Positions 8,464-16,413 of a stretch of 49,478 bases of DNA are shown piece after piece. The position numbers and the translations under genes were made by a program. The notes under the pieces are model-generated. The model did no database searches. It had not been told where the DNA came from and saw only the letters and a program-made list of their open reading frames with translations. Position 1 is the stretch's first letter; each line of letters begins with the position of its first letter. This DNA is from Sabulicella rubraurantiaca (GTDB lineage Bacteria > Pseudomonadota > Alphaproteobacteria > Acetobacterales > Acetobacteraceae), in NCBI RefSeq assembly GCF_017355885.1, contig NZ_JAFEUU010000023.1, positions 1 through 49,478 on the forward strand. The letters are read 5' to 3'.

Positions 8464-10004
8464 CGCACGCGAACGCCCCAGAAGCGCGGCTGGCCCGTAG
8501 GCCAGGTCTGGAAGCCGGTGACGTTGGCGCGGAACGCCGCGATATTCGCGTCGTTGTAGAGGGTGATCATTGGGACGTCCGCGATGAAGCGCCGGTGCAG
8601 GTCGTCAAACAGCGCCTGCCGACGGGCAGGGTCGGAGATGCGCATGCTCTCCCGCAGCCTCTCGAGGCCCTCGGGGTTGTCCCAGGTCTTGCGCGGCTGC
8701 GCGTCCTTGGGGCCCGAAACCATCTCGAAGGACAGCGAGGGATCGAGCCTGGCCGAGTAGGTGAACGCCATCATGGCGTAGTCGCCCCGCGTGTAGCGGT
8801 CCAACAGCGTGGCCCAATCCAGCACATCGAACTCGATGTTGATCCCTGCTTCCTTGGCCATGGCCTGCGCCATGACCGCCGCGTCAAAGACTGAACTGTA
8901 CCGCTGCGTGGTCAGCATGCGGATGGTCTGGCCGCGGTAGCCGGCCTCGCGAAGCAGGCGGCGCGCCTCATTCAGGTCGCGCCGGTAGCCTTCGCGCTGG
9001 GCTTCGCCATTCGCCGGACTCCGCGACGGAATGATGGAGGGGTTGTACTCGGAATGCCCGTCAGAGAGTGCTCGCGCCATCTCTGGGAGGTCGAGGGACA
9101 GCGCGATGGCGCGGCGGAGGCGGACGTCGCGCAGCAGCGGATCGCGCGTCTGGAATAGCAGGGCCATCACGCCCATGGTCTGGGTGGAGGATGTGCGGAT
9201 ATCGCTCCTTGCCCGGTACTCGGGCAGATCCTCCGAGTTGATGTCGGGGATGACGTCGATGGTGTTCGACAGCAGCGCCGCCTTGGCCGCCGCGGCATCG
9301 GGGATGATCAACCAGCGGATCCGGTCCACGAAGGCCGCCTTGTTGCCTGTGTAGCCGTCACGCTCGCCGACCCGGGCGACGTAGTCCGGGAAGCGCATCA
9401 GTTCCACGAACTGCCCGCGGCGCCATTCGCCGAGCCGGTAGGGGCCGGTTCCCACGGGCGTCCGCCAGCTGCCATCGGCGTTGAGGGAGTCGCGGTGCCA
9501 GATGCCCGTGCCGCCGCAATCCACGCGCGCCATGTTGGCAAGGAACAGCGCCGACGGCTCCGCCAGCTGGAAGACCACCGTCAGCGGGTCAGGCGTCTCG
9601 ACCGCCGTCACGCGTGCCGCGCCGCGGCCATCGAACTCTGGCAGGCAGCGCCAGTTCGTCTCTCTCCGCATATAGCGATCCCAGGCGAACTTCACGTCCG
9701 CCGAGGTGAGCACCGCACCGTTGTGGAAGCGCACGCCCTGGCGCAGCGTGAAGGTGTAAGTGCGGCCATCCTCGCTCTGGTCCACGCGCTCCGCCAGAAG
9801 CGGGCCGATCGATGTGTCCTCGCGATAGGCGACCAGCCCTTCGACGACGTGCTGCACCACGGCGTCCGTGTTGGCGTCACGGTTGGTACCGGGATCGGTC
9901 GAACGGATATCGGAGTTCAGCCGCGTGCGCAGGAGCGTCTCCTGCGCCATCACCGGCGTCGAGCACAACAGGGCAGCCAGGCCCAGCGCGAGGACATGGA
10001 GCAT
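8460..10004 (-). CDS. SBP_bac_5 family periplasmic solute-binding protein
   Basis: This 514-residue binding protein has a clear signal peptide (residues 1-20, ending PVMAQ), then the family 5 core: DPGTNRDANT, the EGLVAYRED segment and a VRFHNGAVLTSADVKFAWDR stretch typical of DppA/OppA proteins. It delivers substrate to the two permeases. Start ATG 10004 is chosen because the signal peptide begins there and because it shares one A with the upstream stop (TGATG). The open frame continues upstream only as antisense-like shadow. Cargo may be a peptide, N-acyl amino acid or related amide. Confidence 0.92.
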   Translation of the reverse strand: MLHVLALGLAALLCSTPVMAQETLLRTRLNSDIRSTDPGTNRDANTDAVVQHVVEGLVAYREDTSIGPLLAERVDQSEDGRTYTFTLRQGVRFHNGAVLTSADVKFAWDRYMRRETNWRCLPEFDGRGAARVTAVETPDPLTVVFQLAEPSALFLANMARVDCGGTGIWHRDSLNADGSWRTPVGTGPYRLGEWRRGQFVELMRFPDYVARVGERDGYTGNKAAFVDRIRWLIIPDAAAAKAALLSNTIDVIPDINSEDLPEYRARSDIRTSSTQTMGVMALLFQTRDPLLRDVRLRRAIALSLDLPEMARALSDGHSEYNPSIIPSRSPANGEAQREGYRRDLNEARRLLREAGYRGQTIRMLTTQRYSSVFDAAVMAQAMAKEAGINIEFDVLDWATLLDRYTRGDYAMMAFTYSARLDPSLSFEMVSGPKDAQPRKTWDNPEGLERLRESMRISDPARRQALFDDLHRRFIADVPMITLYNDANIAAFRANVTGFQTWPTGQPRFWGVRVR

Positions 10005-11122
10005 CACGCGGCACTCCTTGCGGCCTTGATGTCCATCGGGAGGGTGTAGCGCGTGAAGTTCCGGTTGAGGGCAGGCAGCATCGCCACCTCCATCACGCCG
10101 TCCGCGGGCGTCATCACCACCTGCGCCACGGTGGCGGACAGGTTGTTCGAGAGGTTTGGCCGCGGCGGCCGGCAGACCGACCAGGGCCACTGGAACTCGT
10201 CGAACAGGGCGAGCTTCACGTCCTCGGGCGTGATTCGGCCCCGCTTGCCGCCCAGCAGCTCACGCACGCGGAGGTCGCGATACAGGCTGTCGGGGGTGTT
10301 GACGACCCCCGTGTCCTTCAGCTTGGAGAGGGCCACCGGACTTTGCCAGTGGTTTGCATGCACCAGAAGGCCATTCTCCGGATGGACCTGGAAGCTCTCG
10401 TCCGGAGCGCATTCAAAGTCGATGCAGACGCCCTCCGCGTGGCTGACCGTCATGTTGTTGGAGGCAGATTTCGGCGTGCAGTAGATTGTCCGCATTGCCA
10501 ATGCGAGCATCGGCTCCATCAGCGCCTTGCGGCGGATCAGCGCGAGCGGCACGCCAGCGCTCCGGTAGTCGCGGTCGCTTTCCAGATAGTTCGCGGTGAT
10601 GGAGATCCCTGCGGCGTTCATGCCGTTCCGCGCCAAGCCGCCGGCCTCGGTGAAGGTCAGCACGTCCGGCCCGTCCTCGCGCCGGATCTTCAGGACGACC
10701 GCAGTCTCAGCGCATTCGGCCTTCCAGTCCCAGTTCTGCGCCTGGATCAGCTTGCCTTGGGCCGCGATGCCCGGCAGCACCACGACGGCGGTGCAGCCAT
10801 CCGGATCCGGGTCGCGCCGGCGCTTCGCGAGCTTGAGGATCTCCGTACGCGCATTCAGCAGCAGAATGGCGGCCGGCTCCACATCGGCGCCCTCCGCAAT
10901 GCCGCGCATCTCCTCAAGCATGTCCGCGTCGAACCGCGCCACGCTCGGCTCGAACTCGCGCGCCAGTTCACGAATGGCCGGCCAGTCGAGCCCATCTGCG
11001 CCGAGTTGCTCGGAATAGTGCTCGATGCCGCGCCGAATGCGGGAGGCCGCCTTCTCCCCGTATTGCCGCCCACGTTCGCGCGGCGGCCCAGAGACCTCGA
11101 TCAGCGGTGGCGGCGAGGGCAC
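10004..11122 (-). CDS. Peptidase C45 / acyl-CoA:6-APA acyltransferase-like Ntn hydrolase
   Basis: The protein resembles the isopenicillin N acyltransferase/C45 family of amide-cleaving N-terminal nucleophile hydrolases. Family features seen: PRERGRQYGE near the N-terminus, the DGCTAVV segment where Gly-Cys would be the autoprocessing site (Cys about residue 110), QNWDW 20 residues later, GLARNGMNAAGIS, and the late NLSATVAQVVM. There is no signal peptide, so it should act in the cytoplasm on imported amide substrate. The frame is open to a TTG at 11185, but that leaves only 16 bp to the divergent gene; GTG 11122, just before the conserved part, is preferred with weak ribosome-site support. 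It is the first gene of the operon. Confidence 0.8.
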   Translation of the reverse strand: MPSPPPLIEVSGPPRERGRQYGEKAASRIRRGIEHYSEQLGADGLDWPAIRELAREFEPSVARFDADMLEEMRGIAEGADVEPAAILLLNARTEILKLAKRRRDPDPDGCTAVVVLPGIAAQGKLIQAQNWDWKAECAETAVVLKIRREDGPDVLTFTEAGGLARNGMNAAGISITANYLESDRDYRSAGVPLALIRRKALMEPMLALAMRTIYCTPKSASNNMTVSHAEGVCIDFECAPDESFQVHPENGLLVHANHWQSPVALSKLKDTGVVNTPDSLYRDLRVRELLGGKRGRITPEDVKLALFDEFQWPWSVCRPPRPNLSNNLSATVAQVVMTPADGVMEVAMLPALNRNFTRYTLPMDIKAARSAA

Positions 11123-11201
11123 TTGCGGCGAAGCTTTTGAGCTGACCAATTCTTGGCCCCCCGATCTTGGATTATGCTTGCGCAAAATACGTTACGGGCC
11201 C
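11123..11201. promoter_or_regulatory. Divergent promoter region with a near-palindrome
   Basis: About 80 bp separate the C45 operon from the divergent GntR gene. CGCAAAATACGTTACG (11181-11196) is a near inverted repeat (CGCAA...TTACG) and could be an operator for the adjacent GntR protein. This is inferred from position only. No clear -35/-10 pair is assigned. Confidence 0.4.
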
Positions 11202-12143
11202 ATGAAACGAGCGGCAAGGGAATTCCGGAAGCCCCCGGTGTCTTCAAAACCTCCCCCCGCATCCCACACCGCAACGCCGCTGCATCAGGACCTCGCTCGC
11301 GCCGTGCTGGACCTCCTGCTCCAGGACGGTGCCCAGCCAGGAACGAAGTTGCGGCAGGAAGAGCTGGCCGAGCGCCTGGGCGTCTCTCGAACTCCCATCC
11401 GCGGCGCTCTGGCCGTGTTGGCGGCCGCCGGTAACGTCGAGGCCCGCGGGCGCACGATCATCCTGCGCGACGCCCGAACCTCCCTGCCGGCGGAAGAGGA
11501 CGCCGTCGCTGCCCTCATGGTGCGCATCGCGCGGGACCGCGTCGCGCGCCGCTTGCCGGATGACTTGTCGGAAGCCGAACTGCAACGCCACACGGGGGCA
11601 GCCCGTGGCGACCTATCCCGTGCCCTGCGGCGGCTTGAGGAACTCGGCATCGTGACGCGCAAGCGTGGCCACGGCTGGCGCTTCACATCCAGCCTCGCAA
11701 CTCCCGAGGACAGCGCGGCGGCCTATCGCTTCCGGATGGTGGTGGAGCCCGCCGCCTTGCTTGAGGGCGGCTACCGACTGCCCGATGGTTTCCTCGCCGA
11801 GATGCGCAAGGGCCATCGAGCCTTTCTGGAGCAGCCCTGGAATGACAGCCGCGCGGTGGAATTTTTCGAGCTGAACGCCACCTTCCACCACGGCATCGTC
11901 GCCGGATCGGGAAATCGCTTCATGGTCCAGGCCGCGGACCAGCACAACCGGCTCCGGCGCCTCATGAACTATGATTGGCACCTCGGTGCCGAGCGCGTGC
12001 ATCGGAGCACGCGCGAGCATCTCGCCATCCTCGACCTGCTGGAACGCGGCGACCAGCAGGCGGCCTCCTTGGCTCTTCGCGCGCATCTGGAAGTCGCGGC
12101 CGCCCTTGGCGAAAGGCTTGCGGTGCTGCGCGCCACACGATGA
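11202..12143 (+). CDS. GntR-family (FCD) transcriptional regulator with a second winged-helix-like segment
   Basis: This 313-residue regulator has an N-terminal GntR winged helix (LRQEELAERLGVSRTPIRGAL), then a second helix-turn-helix-like stretch (about residues 125-165, LSEAELQRHTGAARGDLSRALRRLEE). A C-terminal all-helical FCD ligand domain follows, with RMVVEP, NATFHHGIV, STREHLAIL and LRAHLEVA. FCD proteins sense small acids. It is divergent from the C45/ABC operon and only 34 bp upstream of the aminotransferase, so it probably controls both. There is no obvious ribosome site before ATG 11202. The second DNA-binding-like segment is unusual; see findings. Confidence 0.87.
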   Translation: MKRAAREFRKPPVSSKPPPASHTATPLHQDLARAVLDLLLQDGAQPGTKLRQEELAERLGVSRTPIRGALAVLAAAGNVEARGRTIILRDARTSLPAEEDAVAALMVRIARDRVARRLPDDLSEAELQRHTGAARGDLSRALRRLEELGIVTRKRGHGWRFTSSLATPEDSAAAYRFRMVVEPAALLEGGYRLPDGFLAEMRKGHRAFLEQPWNDSRAVEFFELNATFHHGIVAGSGNRFMVQAADQHNRLRRLMNYDWHLGAERVHRSTREHLAILDLLERGDQQAASLALRAHLEVAAALGERLAVLRATR

Positions 12144-12177
12144 GCCGGCTCGACTGCACCCACCTGGAGAATGCCCG

Positions 12178-13491
12178 ATGACGTGCGACAAGCGAGCGAA
12201 CGTGCTCAGTGAGTCCTACTGGATGCCATTCACTGCCGCGCGCGCCTTCCGCGACCGGCCGATGATGTTCGTCGGCGCGGAGGGGACGCACTATATCGAA
12301 GCCAACGGGCGCCGCGTGCTCGACGGCATGGCGGGGCTCTGGTGCGTCAATCTCGGTCACGCCCATCCGCGCGTCACGGAAGCGATCCGAGAGGCCGCTG
12401 GCCGGCTGGACTTCGTCTCCTCCTTCCGCATGGGCCACCCAGGCGCCTTCGCCTTCGCAGAGCGGCTGGCCGCCGCGGCGCCAGAGGATTTGGACCATGT
12501 GTTCTTCTCGAATTCCGGCTCCGAGGCGGTGGACAGCGCACTGAAGGTGGCGCGCGCCTATCACCGCATGCGCGGCGAAGGCGGACGGACCAAGCTGGTC
12601 GGCCGTGCGAAGGCCTATCACGGCGTCGGCTTCGGCGGCCTCTCGGTCGGCGGGATCGCGCGCCACAAGCGCGACTTCGGACCGCTGCTGCCCGAGGTGT
12701 ATCACCTGCCGCTCCCCTACGATCCCGAACGGATGGAGTTCTGTCGCGGGCAGCCGGAGATCGGGACCGACTACGCTGACGCGCTGGAGGCACTGCTCGC
12801 CGTTCACGATCCCTCCACCGTTGCGGCCGTGATCGTGGAGCCCGTCACGGGCTCGGGGGGTGTCTACCCTCCGCCGCGCGGCTATCTGGAGAGGCTGCGC
12901 TCCATCTGCGACCGGCATGGAATCCTGTTGATCTTCGACGAGGTGATCACTGGGTTTGGCCGCATGGGCCGCTGCTTCGCGGCGCAGGCCTTTGGTGTGA
13001 CCCCGGACATCCTCACCTGCGCCAAAGGTCTGACCAACGGCGCGGTCCCGATGGGCGCGACCATCGTCTCCGACCGGGTGTACCAAGCCTTCAAGGCCGG
13101 ACCACCGGATGCGATCGAACTCTTCCACGGCTACACCTATTCCGGCCACCCATTGGCTTGTGCCGCGGGCCTCGCAGCGCTGGATGCGTACCAGGGCGAA
13201 GGCGTGTTCGAGCAGGCGGCGGCGATTGCCGGCCCCTGGGCCGACGCCATGCACGACTTGCGCGGCCTGTCGCTCGTCCGTGGAATCCGCACCGCCGGCA
13301 TCCTCTGCGCCATCGAGCTGGAGTCACGCGGGGGAACGCTCGGCTCAGCCATTGCGGACCGCTGCTTTGATGACGGGGTCCTTGTTCGGGCGGCAGGAGA
13401 CACATTGGTCTTATCCCCGCCCCTGGTCATATCTCCTGCCGAGATCGGCAAGATCGTCGACACCCTCCGGGCTGCGCTTCGCGCCGCCTGA
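12178..13491 (+). CDS. Class III PLP aminotransferase (omega-amino acid:pyruvate type)
   Basis: This 437-residue fold-type I aminotransferase has WMPFTA near the N-terminus, GLWCVNLGHAHP, the phosphate-binding SNSGSEAVDSA, IFDEVITGFGR with Asp254, and CAKGLTNG with the PLP lysine at about 283. The end VRAAGDTLVLSPPL is typical of beta-alanine/omega-amino acid:pyruvate aminotransferases. GGAGA lies 8 nt before ATG 12178. It follows the GntR gene closely. A plausible role is to deaminate an amino compound released by the C45 hydrolase; the substrate is inferred from context only. Confidence 0.9.
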   Translation: MTCDKRANVLSESYWMPFTAARAFRDRPMMFVGAEGTHYIEANGRRVLDGMAGLWCVNLGHAHPRVTEAIREAAGRLDFVSSFRMGHPGAFAFAERLAAAAPEDLDHVFFSNSGSEAVDSALKVARAYHRMRGEGGRTKLVGRAKAYHGVGFGGLSVGGIARHKRDFGPLLPEVYHLPLPYDPERMEFCRGQPEIGTDYADALEALLAVHDPSTVAAVIVEPVTGSGGVYPPPRGYLERLRSICDRHGILLIFDEVITGFGRMGRCFAAQAFGVTPDILTCAKGLTNGAVPMGATIVSDRVYQAFKAGPPDAIELFHGYTYSGHPLACAAGLAALDAYQGEGVFEQAAAIAGPWADAMHDLRGLSLVRGIRTAGILCAIELESRGGTLGSAIADRCFDDGVLVRAAGDTLVLSPPLVISPAEIGKIVDTLRAALRAA

Positions 13492-13628
13492 ATTACGTCA
13501 CTTCAGTATTCAGAACGCCAGTGAGGTCTTCCACAGGAGATAACGCGCTGCCGCAGCACAGATTTTGAACGAACACCTGACGAGTGCGGGCCGCGAGAAG
13601 GCGGCCAAGTCGCAGGAAGGAGCGCAGC

Positions 13629-14340
13629 ATGAGCGAACCGCTCTTTCATGCCTATGTCGGCTTCCGCACGCCTGAGACCGCGACGCGCGGGGCGAGGGTC
13701 TTGAGGTCTTCCAGTGGACGCCGAGGGAGGCTGGGTCCACCTCCAGCGCGTTCCTGGCCTGGTGAACCTCTCCTTCCTCGCCTTCGACTCACGGCAACAC
13801 TTCCTCTACGCGGTGCATGGTGACGGCTCGGATGTCTCCTCTTTCGCGATTGGCGCGGCGGGGCGCTGACCTTCCGCAATCCCGTCAGCGCCGAAGGCCG
13901 CAATCTGGTTCATCTCGCGCTGTCAGCCAATGACCGCTTCCTGCACGTGGCCAACCACCTCCCCTCGGCCGTCGCGGTGCTGCCGGTTGATCCCGAGAGT
14001 GGCCGCATCGCCAGCGGTCCCAAGCTCTATCCTCCGACCGGCGAGCCGGGTCCGCATCGAGCCGAGCAGCCCTTTGCCAAGCCGCACGGCGTCTCACTCA
14101 CGCCATCGGGCAGCATCGTGCTCGTGCACGATAAGGGGGTAGACTGCATCTTCTCCTTCCACCTCGATCGCACCACCGGCGCGCTGACGCCGACCTCCCA
14201 AAGGCGCGTCTAGGCACGGGAGGTTGCGGGGCCGCGCCACACGGTGGTGCATCCCAACGGAAGCCTCGTTTATGCGCTGAACGAGAGGGATTCCACGGTG
14301 ACGGCCTGCCGGCTGGAAGCTACGAGTGGACCTTCAGCGA
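13629..14340 (+). pseudogene. Broken beta-propeller lactonase (6-phosphogluconolactonase-like)
   Basis: A good ribosome site (GGAAGGAG) and ATG at 13629 start a lactonase-like protein (AYVGFRTPE), but the reading frame shifts at least twice. VNLSFLAFDSRQHFLYAVHGDG, then LALSANDRFLHVANH and PHGVSLTPSG, and later GPRHTVVHPNGSLVYALNERDSTV lie in different frames or behind stops. These are blades of the seven-bladed lactonase (YbhE/COG2706) family, normally about 350 residues. It lies behind the aminotransferase and may once have belonged to that pathway. No intact frame remains. Confidence 0.8.
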
Positions 14341-14555
14341 GCCCTTTCGCAAGAGCTTCGCCGAGAGCGGCGCTGAATCAGTAAGGGGACGATTTGGTCG
14401 TCGTCGCCATACATATCTCGGGCGACGAGAAGCGCATCGCGGTGCTGGAGCCGGCCTTGGCCCGCAACTCAGGAGCCAATTTCAACGTCGACGCGCCCGC
14501 GGCGACGGAGGTGCTGCAGTTCCGGGCCGGACGTGTCCCGGCCTGGCGGTTGCGC

Positions 14556-14582
14556 AAAGAAAAACCCCGCCTTTCGGCGGGG
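14556..14582 (-). terminator. Rho-independent terminator
   Basis: CCCCGCC, a TTTC loop and GGCGGGG (14565-14582) form a 7-bp GC stem. Read on the minus strand it is followed by TTTTTCTTT. It sits 21 bp beyond the stop of the 39-codon gene at 14604-14723, which supports that gene being a transcription unit of its own. Confidence 0.85.
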
Positions 14583-14603
14583 CCTTCTGGTGTTTCCAGA
14601 GCC

Positions 14604-14723
14604 TCAGCCGTCGAGGCCGGGCTGGCGAGGATCAGGCAGACGTGCCTCCCTCAAAGCGACGCGGGTCATGAAGCCATAGGCCAGAGTGCCCATGACGACG
14701 CCCACAAGAACTACCTCAAACAT
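14604..14723 (-). CDS. 39-residue predicted membrane peptide
   Basis: This minus-strand reading frame of 39 codons has an excellent ribosome site (AGGAG, 6 nt before ATG 14723) and is followed by a strong intrinsic terminator. The product starts MFEVVLVGVVMGTLAYGF, one probable transmembrane helix, then a charged and Pro-rich tail (TRVALREARLPDPRQPGLDG). It does not match a small protein I recognise. Gene architecture supports expression; function is unknown. Possibilities are a regulatory membrane peptide or a type I toxin-like peptide, without further evidence for either. Confidence 0.6.
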   Translation of the reverse strand: MFEVVLVGVVMGTLAYGFMTRVALREARLPDPRQPGLDG

Positions 14724-15724
14724 CACATTCTCCTGCGTGCCGTGGCACATTCCGCATATGGGGATTGCGATGCCTCACCGCGAGCGTGTGTCCTTGCGAA
14801 GTTCCTGAAAAAGGGCAGTTTTTCCCTGCAAGAGGGACATTGGAACCATTTCTTTCCTGCATGAGCGGGATGTGAAGACCCCGCCGAAGATGATGCTCTG
14901 GCTGCTTCGTCGATCGTCGCCTCAGGAATATCGTCAGCCGACGTTCCTGCTCCGCGGCGGGCTGCCGCTTGCGCAGGTAGTCCACTGCCTGCTCGACGCG
15001 TTGCGGTCGCGAAGATCGCCCGCTAGTCCGACTTCAGCGCTTTCAACTGGGAGGCGCTAGGCCCGTCTCCCGGCCGGGTCGCCGCCATACTGTATTCGAA
15101 GTGGCAGCGGGGCGGGTGGTGAATGTCTCCGCCATCCCGGCCGCGTTCCGGCTTTCCTCACGTCCGAAGCTATTTCGAGGGCCGTGGCCGAACCCCCGCC
15201 TCCCCATGAACCCGAAGGATTTCGCCTGCCGCCTCTGTGTGCAACTCGCGGGGCGCGTGCTCTCCGACAACATCACGTATGACTGTCATGATATGGCTCA
15301 CCACAGGATCAGCCTGCCGACGGCGACTACTTGGTCACCCTAAAGAACCCGAAGCGTTTCACGGAAGATCCGCGGGCATTCCCCGAACACGGAGCGAGGG
15401 CGCGGCCGTGGCCTGAGCGCGTCAGTTGTGGCACTGTCGCTCCACCATGGTCCATTAGTTCCTGAGATCGCCAGTGTGGGCTGCCTACACCATTTCAGCC
15501 ATGGTCGCGGGGCGACAGGACAAGATGATCGCCCACGACCTTGGACGCAGCCTTTTCATAATGGCAACTTAATGAAGAAGCTTGCTGTGCACGACACGCA
15601 GGAGCCGTTCGGATGACGGTGGCCGCCGAATCTGGGTCCGAGGACAACATGAGTGCTTCTGCCGCTGTGGTGCTGGTCACAGCGCAGCCTGGAGCCGGGA
15701 AACCTCAACCAGCAAAGCGTTGCC
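14724..15724. other. About 1 kb without a supported gene
   Basis: Short open frames here lack start sites and recognisable homology. A protein-like fragment (GDYLVTLKNPKRF, then EDPRAFPEHGA) is readable on the plus strand near 15320-15395 between stops, suggesting a decayed gene. I could not name its family. Confidence 0.4.
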
Positions 15725-16282
15725 ATGGCCTATAAGCCCTACCCCCGAGCTGCCGATTGGGTGTTCATCACCGGTTTGACTGCGTCCGCCATTCTCTTCT
15801 CGGCGGCTGTGGGACGTGTTGCGGAGGCCCAAAGCCAGACGGACCCACCGAGCAATGCGTCGCCAAGTGGGTTCATCGAGATCGTTCCTGCAGAAGGCCG
15901 CGCTCCCGTGCACCTCGCTACGTCGCAGGTCGTACGAGTGGGACGGGTCGAGAACTTCACCACGATCGATACGGCGGCCTGGGTCCAGCAGCGAACCATT
16001 GAGCCAGCCGAGGCACTTGCCCGGCGCCTCCGCAGTGCTGGCCAGCGCTTGGTGACATTGACCGATCTGAACCACGGCCGCGTCTACCTGGCGCTCGACA
16101 GGATCGTCCTCGTCCGCGACTCCAACGAACGGCATGCTGCTGGGGCACGCGCGGCCATCGTCATGGTTGGCCTTCGCTTCAATACGGATATCGCGGTGAG
16201 GGAGACTGCTCAGGAGGTTATGGCAGCAATCAGGCGCGAGGGGCACATGCCCATATCCGGCCCTCAACCTGCTGCGCCTTAG
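15725..16282 (+). CDS. Hypothetical exported or membrane-anchored protein with two similar beta-strand motifs
   Basis: The protein has 185 residues if started at ATG 15725; the frame is open from 15653. The N-terminus has a hydrophobic segment (WVFITGLTASAILFSAAVG) followed by AEA, compatible with a signal peptide or anchor. The rest holds two segments of similar pattern, PVHLATSQVVRVGRV and RVYLALDRIVLVRD, the second followed by FNTDIAVRETAQEVMAAI. They resemble the short FlbD-like beta units in which a constant or antigen-like strand leads into a VR/LV motif. I do not recognise a named family. It is separated from its neighbours by more than 100 bp. Confidence 0.55.
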   Translation: MAYKPYPRAADWVFITGLTASAILFSAAVGRVAEAQSQTDPPSNASPSGFIEIVPAEGRAPVHLATSQVVRVGRVENFTTIDTAAWVQQRTIEPAEALARRLRSAGQRLVTLTDLNHGRVYLALDRIVLVRDSNERHAAGARAAIVMVGLRFNTDIAVRETAQEVMAAIRREGHMPISGPQPAAP

Positions 16283-16413
16283 ACGAGATTTACGCTACCG
16301 GGATGTGGACTAACGAGCGGCGACGTGGATGCGGCCTGGGGCGTCTCCAGCGCGGTTGGACGCGCTGGACTGCGCCCAAAACATCGCCTACGGGGCATGG
16401 ACGCCACGCAGCC

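Noticed and set aside
11962-13254. 430-codon minus frame over the aminotransferase
   Set aside because: Antisense shadow; no motif and no ribosome site, while the plus strand encodes a complete class III aminotransferase.
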